Origin: Sphingobacterium sp.
GTDB taxonomy: Bacteria > Bacteroidota > Bacteroidia > Sphingobacteriales > Sphingobacteriaceae
DNA length: 64,000 nt
Assembly (NCBI GenBank): GCA_031253985.1
Contig: JAIRVH010000223.1
Coordinates: forward strand, 46,232-110,231
Reading direction: 5' to 3'
Each line of letters starts with the position of its first letter. Within the stretch, counting starts at the first letter, position 1. The notes below the pieces were generated by a model. The model did no database searches. It worked only from the letters and a program-made list of their open reading frames with translations, and had not been told where the DNA came from. The position numbers and the translations under genes are program-made. Below are positions 37,313 through 47,099 of the stretch, one piece after another.

Positions 37313-40300
37313 TTATAGGGTCAAATTCACCCCCAGTGTATAGAGTCCAGTTTGTGGGTAGTAAACAGCTCTTCCAGACTCTGCTTCAGGATCCAGATTC
37401 CATTCGTTCAATTTTGAAATTGTCCATAAATTTGTCGCAGATAGATATATGCGCAGTTTATTGACTGTTGTTTTTCCGACGGCATGTAAAGGTATGGTAT
37501 ATCCAAATTGAATATTTTTCAGACGCAGATAAGATCCATTGACGACCAGGCGATCAGCAGTCGCCACATTACGCAGGTCATATTTGACAACACGCGGAAA
37601 ACGTGCATCTGTATGTGTTGGTGTCCAGTAATCAGCCGTAAATATTTCATGCGTAAATCCTTCCTGGTTTCCCATCTCTGCCAGTGCTCCTGACAATCGT
37701 GTATCGACTTTGGCGGCGCCCTGAAATAACAGATCAAGATCAAAATTCCTGAAGGTAAAATTACCATTGAGGCCGAACGTATATTTCGGGAAGGAGTTTC
37801 CAATAGCGGTCATATCATCGGCATTAATAACGCCGTCCCCGTTTAAGTCGACATATTTAACATCACCCGGTTTGGTATTTGTCGCATAGGTGGCTCCATA
37901 AGCTTTAATTTCCTCCGCAGATTGAAAAATACCATCGGTTTTATACCCCCACAAGGTGTTAACGGGAAGCCCTTTGGCAATAATATACCGTGGATCTATA
38001 TCCGAACCCGAGATATATGGGCCAGTACCTTTTAGATCCGTTACCTCATTATGGTTGATGCTAAAATTTGCGTTTAACTGGTAGGCAAAGGCTCCCGGAG
38101 CGCTTGGTTTTTTCTGATAATTGGCGCTGAATTCCCAACCCCGGTTAAGTACCGTTCCCGCATTCTGGGGTGATGGCTTCAATCCCAGGACCGCAGGAAT
38201 ATCTAAATTCAGCAGAATGTCATCCGTTACCTTATTATAATAATCCAGCGTAAACGTCAATTTATTATTCAGAAAAGAAGCATCCAGGCCTAAATCATAC
38301 TGCGTCGTCGATTCCCAGCCCAGTTGCTGATTGGCATAACTGTCCAGCCGATAGCCTTGTACCGATTTACCGCCGAAATTATAACCTGCAGCAATCAGTG
38401 CTGAATAATAGCTGTATAGATCCACCGACTGATTTCCGGTTTTACCCCATGAAGCTCTTAGCTTAAACTCGTTTAACCAGGTTTTTAGCGGGGTCCAAAA
38501 CTGTTCTTTCGATAAGAGCCAGCCAGCAGATGCGGAAGGGAAAAAACCATATTGCTTATTTCCGGTAAAACGGGAAGAACCATCGTATCTGCCATTCACC
38601 TCCAGGAGATAACGGCCATTCCAATCATAATTCACCCGCCCAAAGAAGGAGCGCAAACCATACTGTACATCATACCCGCCATTACTTTTTGTCGCATCAT
38701 CGGCTCCCTGTCCGATCGATGTAATGTCATTATTGTAAAATCGTTCGCGATAGGCACTCAGGTAATTTTGATCGTTATGGATCTGTGAATATCCAGCAAG
38801 TGCCTTGATATGATGGACACCTAGCTCCAGCTGATAAGTCAACAAATTGTTCCAGGTATATTCCTTGCTATTATCGCGAATTTCTGTCAGTGAATTGATG
38901 GGAAAACTCTTAACTATTCCCGTATTTCGATCCTTATTTTCAAATGCATTCAAAAATGTCTTGCTGTTATTAAAATTTATCCTTGCTCCAAATTGAGAGG
39001 TAAACAGCAAGTTTTTCAACAGCTGAATATCAGTTTTCACAATAGAACTCAGATAATTTTCATTGACGTTCTTAAAGCCGCTTTTTTCAATTAACATCAA
39101 TGGATTATTGCCCTGTGTGCTCAATCCATAGGTACCATCATCGTATTTAGGAACAACCCACATTGAGCCGTGAAAAAAGTTATTGATCGGATCACGTCCG
39201 GGTTCCGAAGCTTTGCTGTACCGGTAATTGATGCTCCCTGTAAAATTGAGCCAAGAAGTTGCTTTATAATCGTTGTTTAGCCGAATGTCAGCCAACTCGG
39301 AACCATAGTGCTCAATAATACCATCCTGCTTATTATAACGGACCGCCAGTCTGGACCGGAGAATCTCATTCCCGCCAGCAAATGACAATGAATGGTCTTG
39401 CTGTGGAGCCGTTTTCAACAGCGTGTCAAACCAGGTATTCGGTAAAGGATATTTTTCACGGTCTGTTGCTGTGCGATAGGCCGCAATGGATTCGTCGCTA
39501 AAGCGCGCCGGCACCGCTAGTCCTGCATTGCGGTAAGCATCCTGTTGTAATTGCAGATAAGATACAGCATCCATTTGCTTAGGCTTATTAATTGACTTCT
39601 GCAGGGCGTAATAGCCATTATAATCAATCACGACATGTCCCGATTTTGCACTTTTGGTGGTGACAATGATAACACCGTTGGTCGCGCGTGAACCATATAT
39701 CGCTGTGGAAGCGGCATCCTTTAGGACTGAAATTGAGGCGATGTCATTCGGATTGAGTTTGGACCAGGGCTGTTCGATTCCATCGACAATAACCAAAGCA
39801 TTATTCTTGCTGAGATCATATCCACTGGTGCTGCTCGAATTGGTATTAAATGTCGTCAAACCTCTGATTCGGATATTGGCCGCTGATTGCCCCGGTTTTC
39901 CACCAAGATCTTGAACAGTTACTCCCGGCAGCAGGCCCTGTAAAGCCTGCTGGGTATTAGAAACCGGCCTCTTGGTCAGTTTATCGCCTTCAATACTGGC
40001 AATTGAATTGGTCAGCGAAATTTTCTTCTGTGTTCCATAGCCAACAACGATCACCTCATCAAGGTCCTGTGTAAGGGGCTCCAATTCAATCTTCGTAGGA
40101 GACTCGGAAACCAACAAGGTCTTCTTTTTATAACCGATGCGCGAGAGCGTAATGGAGAACGGTAATTTCTGTCCGGTTACAATTTGAAAAAATCCTTTTT
40201 GGTCTGTTGTAACCGCATGAGTTACCGCTTCGAGCTGAATGGTTACACCTTCAAGTGGCTGCTTATGCTGGCTGTCATAGACATATCCTGATAAGGATGC

Positions 40301-40408
40301 ATTGATAATCGGTCTAACATCTGTTTGCGCATATGCCTGATGCCCAAGGCCCGATAATAGTAAACATAGCGACAAGGTAGAATACCGGAGTACCCTAAGA
40401 TTTTTCAT
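37313..40408 (-). CDS. SusC-like TonB-dependent transporter of PUL3
   Basis: The track starts at 40438, but ATG 40408 gives MKNLRVLRYSTLSLCLLLSGLGHQAYAQ, a proper signal peptide. About 1031 residues with a carboxypeptidase-like domain, DEVIVVGYGTQKKISLTNSIASI, plug and barrel ending LYTLGVNLTL. It is the first gene of the PUL3 operon. Upstream lie an imperfect hairpin in the leader and a possible -7 box. No regulator gene adjoins this PUL. Confidence 0.94.
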   Translation of the reverse strand: MKNLRVLRYSTLSLCLLLSGLGHQAYAQTDVRPIINASLSGYVYDSQHKQPLEGVTIQLEAVTHAVTTDQKGFFQIVTGQKLPFSITLSRIGYKKKTLLVSESPTKIELEPLTQDLDEVIVVGYGTQKKISLTNSIASIEGDKLTKRPVSNTQQALQGLLPGVTVQDLGGKPGQSAANIRIRGLTTFNTNSSSTSGYDLSKNNALVIVDGIEQPWSKLNPNDIASISVLKDAASTAIYGSRATNGVIIVTTKSAKSGHVVIDYNGYYALQKSINKPKQMDAVSYLQLQQDAYRNAGLAVPARFSDESIAAYRTATDREKYPLPNTWFDTLLKTAPQQDHSLSFAGGNEILRSRLAVRYNKQDGIIEHYGSELADIRLNNDYKATSWLNFTGSINYRYSKASEPGRDPINNFFHGSMWVVPKYDDGTYGLSTQGNNPLMLIEKSGFKNVNENYLSSIVKTDIQLLKNLLFTSQFGARINFNNSKTFLNAFENKDRNTGIVKSFPINSLTEIRDNSKEYTWNNLLTYQLELGVHHIKALAGYSQIHNDQNYLSAYRERFYNNDITSIGQGADDATKSNGGYDVQYGLRSFFGRVNYDWNGRYLLEVNGRYDGSSRFTGNKQYGFFPSASAGWLLSKEQFWTPLKTWLNEFKLRASWGKTGNQSVDLYSYYSALIAAGYNFGGKSVQGYRLDSYANQQLGWESTTQYDLGLDASFLNNKLTFTLDYYNKVTDDILLNLDIPAVLGLKPSPQNAGTVLNRGWEFSANYQKKPSAPGAFAYQLNANFSINHNEVTDLKGTGPYISGSDIDPRYIIAKGLPVNTLWGYKTDGIFQSAEEIKAYGATYATNTKPGDVKYVDLNGDGVINADDMTAIGNSFPKYTFGLNGNFTFRNFDLDLLFQGAAKVDTRLSGALAEMGNQEGFTHEIFTADYWTPTHTDARFPRVVKYDLRNVATADRLVVNGSYLRLKNIQFGYTIPLHAVGKTTVNKLRIYLSATNLWTISKLNEWNLDPEAESGRAVYYPQTGLYTLGVNLTL

Positions 40409-40846
40409 AGATAAAGTGTTAATGGTGAATACAAACAAGTGCCAACGCCAATCGAAAACCTGTTTTTATTTTGAAGACATCAGGGGAAGCGAGCGCCTCC
40501 CCTAGTGTCAGTTTGAGAAAAGATAAGGGAAATTATCCTATATAACACATTCGCATCTTTCTTACATCAGGGGATTTAGCCTTTAAAGACTTTGCAGTAA
40601 TACTTACGAAAAATGTGCTTTTACTAATATTGATATGTTCCATAATAATGTATTCATACGGTACGCTGAAAAAGTAACCCACTTCCAACAGCCACCTGTT
40701 ATCTCCTCACAAATATAGAAGTAATTTTAATATAATCTACTAATCCCATAGATTTTATTAAAATAAATATATAGGACATGCGGGCGCGTTATAAAAGCAA
40801 GCCGGTAAGCTTAAAGAATTGGCGATTGGGGTTAACCGCGGAGTTC
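40409..40846. other. Long intergenic region upstream of PUL3 susC
   Basis: About 438 bases without a gene. On the minus strand, CAAATATA (40710-40717) reads TATATTTG, a TAnnTTTG match, which would give a leader of about 295 bases. The leader contains the hairpin listed at 40476-40509. The remainder is AT-rich with no repeat I can recognise. Confidence 0.4.
40476..40509 (-). promoter_or_regulatory. Hairpin in the PUL3 susC leader
   Basis: GACATCAGGGGA / TCCCCTAGTGTC form a 12-bp stem with a single wobble-plus-mismatch step around a 10-base GC-rich loop, 68 bases before the susC ATG. No U-run follows on the minus strand, so it is not a terminator. It may control translation or mRNA stability. 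Confidence 0.4.
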
Positions 40847-41833
40847 TTATTTTAGCGTTTTTAAATAGGTTTTGATCAACAGTATTCCTTCATCATGCAA
40901 TACGGTGGTTCCTTTTTGAGGCATATGCATTTCTCCCAATGTAGACATCCTTCCAATAATCTTGGCTTGTTTCAACCAAATCCCAGTTTCATTCAGGGGG
41001 CTTTCATAACGAAGGTCCAGCATTGTCATATAAGCAGTACCCTTAGGATTATGACAATGGGCGCAATTAATTTCCAGATAAGCTCGTGCACGTTCTACAG
41101 TCGATTGTCCGGCATCATCATAAGCTGGCAAATGACTGAAGCCTTTCAAGGACCTCAGATCTAGGGCTTCTTGCTTCGCCAACAACATCAATTGCTGGAT
41201 GCTGTCGCGATCGTGAGCGATGATCCGGTTCAGGTTTCTGATCTTCGGGCCTATCGGGAGCAGGTGATTTCCTTGTCGATGGCATGCCATACAATCCTTT
41301 CGTGAAGGAATAATATAATTTGTTTGTCGCTCGACACCTTTGTTGTCCAAAAATGAAACCGGTACGGAAGCACTGTCTATCAACAGAAACGCTTCATCTT
41401 GGGCCGCATTCCATTGATAGGTAGCCGCGTTCCACTGTCCGTCTTTATGGATCAAAAGCCGCGTTTCAAGCAACTGCAGTTTTGAGTCCACTACCGTATC
41501 TCCCGGGGGATAAAAAAAAGTTTTGGCAATGATGGTACCATCCGGGAAGCTGGGTAAACCATCGTCTGAAGCAATCATTTTTTTTCCTTTCGGAAGAAAG
41601 ATGACACGCTTTTTATCGGTATAGTCTGTAAATAGGGCCGAAGCTAATTCATAAGAGAACCCCTGGTCATTTGGAACAAGATCAGCGATTTTGCCTTTGA
41701 ATAAATTGTAATCAGATAATTTATCCCTAAATACGATATTATCTTTAGCGACTGTTCCCCGCCCTATATTATTAAATACAATAAAAAGTATAGGTATCAA
41801 TAAAACACCCATCAAAATTAGCACTTTCTTCAT
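40847..41833 (-). CDS. Diheme c-type cytochrome-like protein (SO_2930-like family)
   Basis: 328 residues with an N-terminal hydrophobic segment (VLILMGVLLIPILFIVF) that serves as signal or anchor. Two heme-binding CxxCH motifs are present: CMACH (181-185) and CAHCH (257-261). The body (FLPKGKKMIASDDGLPSFPDGTIIAKTFFYP) resembles conserved proteins annotated as SO_2930-family diheme cytochromes. Location is periplasmic; electron partner unknown. It ends at TLK with no clear terminator. Confidence 0.75.
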   Translation of the reverse strand: MKKVLILMGVLLIPILFIVFNNIGRGTVAKDNIVFRDKLSDYNLFKGKIADLVPNDQGFSYELASALFTDYTDKKRVIFLPKGKKMIASDDGLPSFPDGTIIAKTFFYPPGDTVVDSKLQLLETRLLIHKDGQWNAATYQWNAAQDEAFLLIDSASVPVSFLDNKGVERQTNYIIPSRKDCMACHRQGNHLLPIGPKIRNLNRIIAHDRDSIQQLMLLAKQEALDLRSLKGFSHLPAYDDAGQSTVERARAYLEINCAHCHNPKGTAYMTMLDLRYESPLNETGIWLKQAKIIGRMSTLGEMHMPQKGTTVLHDEGILLIKTYLKTLK

Positions 41834-42024
41834 TTCCCTAATGCTCTTTTCTCTCGTTCAAGTCCGCCTTAAATTCGGACGAAGATAAGATAAAAAAGAG
41901 ATTACGCTGATTGATGCCTTCTGTTGACTTTCAGATTTTACAATGCATACAGAAAACAATAAAAAACCAGTTATTTTATCAAAAAATAAAATAGTTTCAT
42001 GGATATATACGCAAATAAAATGGC

Positions 42025-42032
42025 TATATTTA
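42025..42032 (+). promoter_or_regulatory. Possible -7 box upstream of cydA
   Basis: TATATTTA differs from TAnnTTTG at the last base and lies 28 bases before the cydA ATG, a suitable distance for a start site about 42037. The -33 element is not clear. Confidence 0.3.
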
Positions 42033-42060
42033 ACTGTCTTTTAACCAAAACTTCGGATCC

Positions 42061-43398
42061 ATGGAAGATATGATTCTCTATAATCGGCTTCAGTTCGCTT
42101 TTACAATTACATTCCATTATTTATTTCCTCAATTGACCATGGGTTTATCCCTCATGATCGTCTATTTCAAATGGAAATTTCTGCAGACACAAAACCAAGA
42201 TTACAACCAAGCGTCAAAATTCTGGATGAAAATCTTTGCGCTGAATTTCACCATGGGTGTTGTAACTGGCATTCCGATGGAGTTTCAATTTGGTACCAAC
42301 TGGGCCAAATTTTCTGAACTTACCGGTGGTATTATTGGCCAGACCTTAGCCATGGAAGGCATGTTTTCCTTTTTCCTGGAGTCTTCATTTCTAGGGATGT
42401 TTCTTTTTGGAGAAAAGTTACTGGGGCATAAGCTCCATTTTTTATCCGGACTCATGGTCTTTATTGGATCCTGGGCCAGCGGCTTTCTGATTATTGCCAC
42501 CCACTCCTGGATGCAGCATCCCGTTGGGTATGAAATACTCGAAAACGGCAAGTTTGTCCTCAACAACTTTAGTGCTCTGTTCAATAATCCTTGGCTATGG
42601 CCCTCCTATCTCCACAATCAAGCCGCATCGTTGGTGACCAGCTCCTTTTTCGTTGCTTCGATCGGCGCGTTTTATCTGCTCAGTGACCGGCATAGCAAAT
42701 TTGGAAAGATATTCGTTAAAAGCGGTGTCATCTTTGGTGCGATCTCGTCGGTGATGCTTGCATTTCCTACGGGAGACCTTGCCGCCAAAAATGTGGTTAA
42801 ATACCAGCCCGCAGCATTCGCTGGTATGGAAGGGATTTTCAAAACCGAGAAAGGGGGATCAGAGATTATTCTGATTGGTCAGCCGGACATGGAAAATAAA
42901 AAATTAGACAATAAGATAGCGGTACCGAATGTATTAAGTTTCCTCACTTATCAACGCTGGGATGCAGAAATTAAAGGACTAAATGAGTTTGATCAGTCTT
43001 TGCATCCAACCAACGTGCCCGGACTGTATTACAGTTATCACATCATGGTAGGTCTGGGGACGATATTTATCGGCATAATGGTCCTTGGAGCACTTTTGCT
43101 CTGGCGGAATAAACTCTATCAAACCAAGTGGTTGTTATGGATCATCATGTTTATGATCCCTTTTCCCTACATCGCCAATACCGCCGGATGGTATACAGCA
43201 GAGCTCGGACGGCAGCCCTGGCTCGTCTATAATTTAATGCGGATGGTCGACGGGGTCTCACCTACCGTCTCTTCCGGCAACACCTTATTTACCTTTCTGG
43301 GTTTCGTCGGATTATATATCCTGTTGGGACTGCTCTTCTTGATGTTAGTCTTAAAAATTATTAGAAAAGGTCCTGAAACAACAGTTGCATTAACCTAA
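42061..43398 (+). CDS. cydA: Cytochrome bd quinol oxidase subunit I
   Basis: 445 residues, multi-pass membrane protein. Heme ligands are visible by comparison with E. coli CydA: H19 (FHYLFPQLTMG), H185 (SYLHNQAASLVTSSFF) and M329 (YHIMVGLG). The PMEFQFGTNW and GRQPW (383-387) motifs are intact. It is shorter than E. coli CydA (522), consistent with the short Q-loop form. It reduces oxygen to water with high affinity using menaquinol or ubiquinol and builds a proton gradient. cydB follows after 6 bp. Confidence 0.96.
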   Translation: MEDMILYNRLQFAFTITFHYLFPQLTMGLSLMIVYFKWKFLQTQNQDYNQASKFWMKIFALNFTMGVVTGIPMEFQFGTNWAKFSELTGGIIGQTLAMEGMFSFFLESSFLGMFLFGEKLLGHKLHFLSGLMVFIGSWASGFLIIATHSWMQHPVGYEILENGKFVLNNFSALFNNPWLWPSYLHNQAASLVTSSFFVASIGAFYLLSDRHSKFGKIFVKSGVIFGAISSVMLAFPTGDLAAKNVVKYQPAAFAGMEGIFKTEKGGSEIILIGQPDMENKKLDNKIAVPNVLSFLTYQRWDAEIKGLNEFDQSLHPTNVPGLYYSYHIMVGLGTIFIGIMVLGALLLWRNKLYQTKWLLWIIMFMIPFPYIANTAGWYTAELGRQPWLVYNLMRMVDGVSPTVSSGNTLFTFLGFVGLYILLGLLFLMLVLKIIRKGPETTVALT

Positions 43399-43404
43399 TT
43401 AGCT

Positions 43405-44481
43405 ATGGAAATATTCTGGTTTATCGTATTAACTTTCATGCTGGGAATTTATATCGTACTCGATGGGTACGATTTTGGGGCGGGAATTGTCCATCTGTTC
43501 TTCGCGAAGACCGAAGAGGAAAAAAAAGCTGTAACAAATTCCATTGGACCATTTTGGGATGCCAATGAAGTATGGCTTATTGCTTCCGGAGGGGTATTAT
43601 TTTTTGCTTTTCCTACACTCTACGCTTCTTCGTTCAGTGGATTTTACCTGCCACTCATGCTTGTATTATGGCTGCTTATTTTTAGAGCGATAAGTCTCGA
43701 GCTGCGGGGCCAGGTTCACCACCGCCTTTGGGAAGCGTTATGGGACAGAGCCTTTGGACTAGCAAGCTTATTGCTCGCGCTTTTCTTTGGCGCTGCCCTC
43801 GGAAATGTCGTCCGGGGAGTCAACCTGGGTATGGTAGAAAATGGTGTATCGACGCAAGAACCACATTATTTCTTCCTAGCACTTTGGAATCCGACATTTG
43901 ACCCTTTAGCCCAGCATCAAGGCATTATAGACTGGTTCACCATTCTATTAGGTCTGGTTGCCGTAGTTACCTTAACAATTCACGGTGCAGGATGGGTTAT
44001 CCTGAAAACATCCAGCACACTCAACGCTAGATTAAAAAATATTATTTTTAAACTCAACTTTGTTCTGCTTATTCTGGTCATCCTATCGGCCTACGTGTGG
44101 CACTATGTAAAACCGATCTCCTTGAACAATCTTCAAAATCATTATTGGCTTTGGATATTTCCGCTTATTGCAACAGTCGGCTTGCTTGGCCAATTTTGGA
44201 TCCGAACATTTAAAAGAGATGGTACTGGTTTTTTATTTTCATCACTTTTTATATTAGGCAGTTTTGCGACCACAGTTGCATCCATGTTCCCCATATTGTT
44301 ACCGTCAACGAATGGCGTAAATCCTTCCTTGACCATTCAAAATGCCGCAGCACATGAATATGGTCTTTCGGTCGGTTTAGGCTGGTTTATATTTGCAGCA
44401 ATTTTAGTGGTAGCCTATTTTATCATTCAATTCCGGGTATTCAAAGGTAAACTGGATGACGTGGGTTATGGCGAACACTAA
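43405..44481 (+). CDS. cydB: Cytochrome bd quinol oxidase subunit II
   Basis: 358 residues with about eight to nine membrane segments. It begins with the CydB motif MLGIYIVLDGYDFGAGIVHLFFAKTEEEK and has IGPFWDANEVWLIASGGVLFFAFP. It pairs with CydA as the oxidase core. No CydX-like small gene is evident after it; it ends 14 bp before a convergent response regulator gene without a visible terminator. Confidence 0.95.
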   Translation: MEIFWFIVLTFMLGIYIVLDGYDFGAGIVHLFFAKTEEEKKAVTNSIGPFWDANEVWLIASGGVLFFAFPTLYASSFSGFYLPLMLVLWLLIFRAISLELRGQVHHRLWEALWDRAFGLASLLLALFFGAALGNVVRGVNLGMVENGVSTQEPHYFFLALWNPTFDPLAQHQGIIDWFTILLGLVAVVTLTIHGAGWVILKTSSTLNARLKNIIFKLNFVLLILVILSAYVWHYVKPISLNNLQNHYWLWIFPLIATVGLLGQFWIRTFKRDGTGFLFSSLFILGSFATTVASMFPILLPSTNGVNPSLTIQNAAAHEYGLSVGLGWFIFAAILVVAYFIIQFRVFKGKLDDVGYGEH

Positions 44482-44495
44482 GTAATCGTTTTTTA

Positions 44496-45119
44496 TTAAA
44501 GTCCCAATAGTTTATGTTTCAGCGCAAGCTGAACAAGTTCTATCATGTTTTTTACTTTAAATTTAGTCAATAGATTGCGTCGATGTGTTTCCACTGTAAC
44601 CGGACTTAAAAACAGCTGTTCAGCGATCTGATTCGTCGTAAGACCATTTGAGATCAGGATCAAAATCTCCTTTTCACGCTGCGTAAGCCGCGGAAGGCTC
44701 TTCATCGTTGAAACTGCGCCGGTATATAATTCTTTTGCACGATCACAGATGGCTTCTCTGCCTTCGAGCCCCAGCTGTACACAGTCCAGAAACTCGCTGT
44801 TGGACACGTCCTTTAAAATATAACCATTTCCTCCAGCCTGCATAAACTGAAAAATAAGGTTGCCATCGGCCAGGTTACTCAACGCAACAATGGGAATCAA
44901 AGGAAACAGCTTACTTACCTGTGCACAGACCTCCACTCCGCTGGTATTCAGCAGCTGCATATCCATCAGCAATAGGTCAGCTTTGGTTGTATTTAGAAAT
45001 TCAATCAATGATACCTCTTCCAAAAAAGGATATACCCGATACCCATCCTGATTATTGAGAAAAGATACAACTCCTTCCAACAATAAGGGATGATCGTCTA
45101 ACACTGCAATTACCTTCAT
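44496..45119 (-). CDS. NarL/FixJ-type response regulator
   Basis: 207 residues. The receiver has the acidic pair (VLDDH, residues 8-9) and phospho-acceptor D53 in LLLMDMQLL. The C-terminal LuxR helix-turn-helix is typical (LTQREKEILILISNGLTTNQIAEQLFLSPVTVETHRRNLLTKF). It follows its kinase by 12 bp on the minus strand, so the two form a two-component system. Targets are unknown; the convergent cydAB genes are only neighbours. Confidence 0.93.
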   Translation of the reverse strand: MKVIAVLDDHPLLLEGVVSFLNNQDGYRVYPFLEEVSLIEFLNTTKADLLLMDMQLLNTSGVEVCAQVSKLFPLIPIVALSNLADGNLIFQFMQAGGNGYILKDVSNSEFLDCVQLGLEGREAICDRAKELYTGAVSTMKSLPRLTQREKEILILISNGLTTNQIAEQLFLSPVTVETHRRNLLTKFKVKNMIELVQLALKHKLLGL

Positions 45120-45131
45120 GACTCCGCCTAT

Positions 45132-47099
45132 TTAAACAGTTACACCAATCTCGATTTGGGTTCCGGATCCGAGCTTACTCTGAATGTCAATTGATCCATT
45201 GATCCATTTAATCCTATTTACCATATTATTTAATCCCAATCCATAATTTAGCACGGAGGAATCGAAGCCTTTGCCATTATCCTCCACGAGTATATGCAAT
45301 ATTTCTTCCGATTTACTTACCTGAACAATAATCGAATCTGCATTGGCATACTTTAGTGCATTTGAAATAGCTTCCTGAACAATTCGGTATATGGCCAATC
45401 CTTTTTGAAAATCCACATTCAATTCAGGTTCGTAGTTTTCAAACTGAATCGAAACATGACTATTTTTCATCGCCACGCACAACTGCTCCAAGGCTGCTAT
45501 CAGCCCAAACTGACGCAACGATTCGGGCATCAGATTATGTGATATCCGCCTCACTTCCCCTAAAATGTCATTCAGCTTCTGAGGCACTTCATCCGTCAAG
45601 ATTGTACTCTTTGCGACGTCGCCGGCAATCTTAAATTTTAATCCCGTCAACATGCCACCTATGCTATCGTGCAGATCCTGAGCAATCCGCTGCCGCTCCT
45701 GCTCCTCCCCCTTAAGCATAGATTCTGAAATTTGCAGCTGCTTTTCCTTTTCCAGTTTCTCCAATACGATTTCGTGGTTGAGCTGTATCTGTGTATTGAG
45801 CTTCCGCTGTTTTCTATAGAAAAAAGCAACAAAAAGCACAATAAAGAAAAGCAAAATGGCAATACCCAAAACTAGAAAAATCCGAAATTGGTTCCGGTCC
45901 TTTTCTGCGCGCAGATTCAGAATCTCTTTTTCTTTTTCAACGGTCTTATACTTCGTCTCCATCTCATTCATTTTTTCCAGCAATTGGACCTTCTGAATGC
46001 TATCGGATAGTTTATTTGCCATATTGGACATCTTCAGTGCATCCTGATAATTCCCCATCAGCTCATTTACACCCGCCAGTTGACTATACACAATTTTACT
46101 ATTATAAAGATCTCGGGTCAATAAGCCATTTTTTACGATTTCCTCCAGCTGCAGTTTAGCATCGGCATACTTTTTCTGCAGGAGATACACATTAAACTTT
46201 CTGAACCGCATCATCTGGAATAATTTCCAATTGTTCATTTTCACCGACCAGTCCAAACCGATATCCAATAAGCGAAGTGCTTCATCAGTGTTCTGTTTTG
46301 TCGTAAAGTAAAGCGCCTCATTGTAATAGTAATTGGGCAACTGGGAAGAATTTGGGTAATCTTTCAACAGCTGTTTGACCTTATCCAATAAAACTCTAGC
46401 TTCTTTGGATTTGACTTGATAGCAATAATTACTGACTGCATTGAGATAAGCCACCACAAGTGCAGCACTCGGTGGTTGCTGTTCGAGCTGTTTGATCGCC
46501 AATTGATGGTATTCATCAGCTTTTGCAAGCTGGTTGGACGACATAAATGTCATGCCGATCATCGTATTTATACTACCTTCCATGATGGGATCATGTGCTT
46601 TGGCATATGGCAGGCACTTCCCATTGAGGATGTCCAGAAAATCAGCAAATCCTTTTTTAGGAAATCGAATCAGCCCTAGATTATACCATGCTTTGGCCAA
46701 AAGTCCCTGCTGAAAGGGCTTTTGCATATTTCCAAGCAGATCTACACATCTTTGGGCTTCAATTCCAGCGTTTTTACTATCCAAAAATTGTCCATAATAA
46801 AAGCTTTTATAAAGTGCCCCCATCGCCTGTAAGCTCCGGAATGGTTTGGCCAAATGCTCTCCCTGTCGCATATGATCCCAAAATTTGGTCGTATCCCCAA
46901 ATCTATAGTAATCTGCCAAATAAAAACATTGCATGGCTTTCACACTGTCGTCCGAACTTGTCATCAATAGTTTTTCTGCATCAGTTCGATATTTGCTCTC
47001 ATCCAATGGCAGAAAACTCTGGGCAGCTACAGCATGTACGGTAAAGTATACTATAAAAAACGCAATTATCCTCGTTAACTCTTTCAACTGAAACATCAT
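45132..47099 (-). CDS. TPR-containing sensor histidine kinase (HisKA_3 type)
   Basis: 655 residues. Signal peptide (IIAFFIVYFTVHAVAAQ), a periplasmic tetratricopeptide-like helical region (about 40-375), a membrane helix (407-428), a coiled coil, a HisKA_3 domain with H477 in EEQERQRIAQDLHDSIGG, and HATPase_c (AISNALKYANADSIIV, EDNGKGFD, GLGLNNM). It phosphorylates the adjacent NarL-type regulator. A second ATG one codon later is an equally good start. The signal is unknown. Confidence 0.92.
   Translation of the reverse strand: MMFQLKELTRIIAFFIVYFTVHAVAAQSFLPLDESKYRTDAEKLLMTSSDDSVKAMQCFYLADYYRFGDTTKFWDHMRQGEHLAKPFRSLQAMGALYKSFYYGQFLDSKNAGIEAQRCVDLLGNMQKPFQQGLLAKAWYNLGLIRFPKKGFADFLDILNGKCLPYAKAHDPIMEGSINTMIGMTFMSSNQLAKADEYHQLAIKQLEQQPPSAALVVAYLNAVSNYCYQVKSKEARVLLDKVKQLLKDYPNSSQLPNYYYNEALYFTTKQNTDEALRLLDIGLDWSVKMNNWKLFQMMRFRKFNVYLLQKKYADAKLQLEEIVKNGLLTRDLYNSKIVYSQLAGVNELMGNYQDALKMSNMANKLSDSIQKVQLLEKMNEMETKYKTVEKEKEILNLRAEKDRNQFRIFLVLGIAILLFFIVLFVAFFYRKQRKLNTQIQLNHEIVLEKLEKEKQLQISESMLKGEEQERQRIAQDLHDSIGGMLTGLKFKIAGDVAKSTILTDEVPQKLNDILGEVRRISHNLMPESLRQFGLIAALEQLCVAMKNSHVSIQFENYEPELNVDFQKGLAIYRIVQEAISNALKYANADSIIVQVSKSEEILHILVEDNGKGFDSSVLNYGLGLNNMVNRIKWINGSIDIQSKLGSGTQIEIGVTV

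Noticed and set aside
42061-47099. Functional link of the NarL-type system to cydAB
   Set aside because: Only convergent adjacency supports it, with no shared operator; kept as a low-interest hypothesis and not as an annotation.
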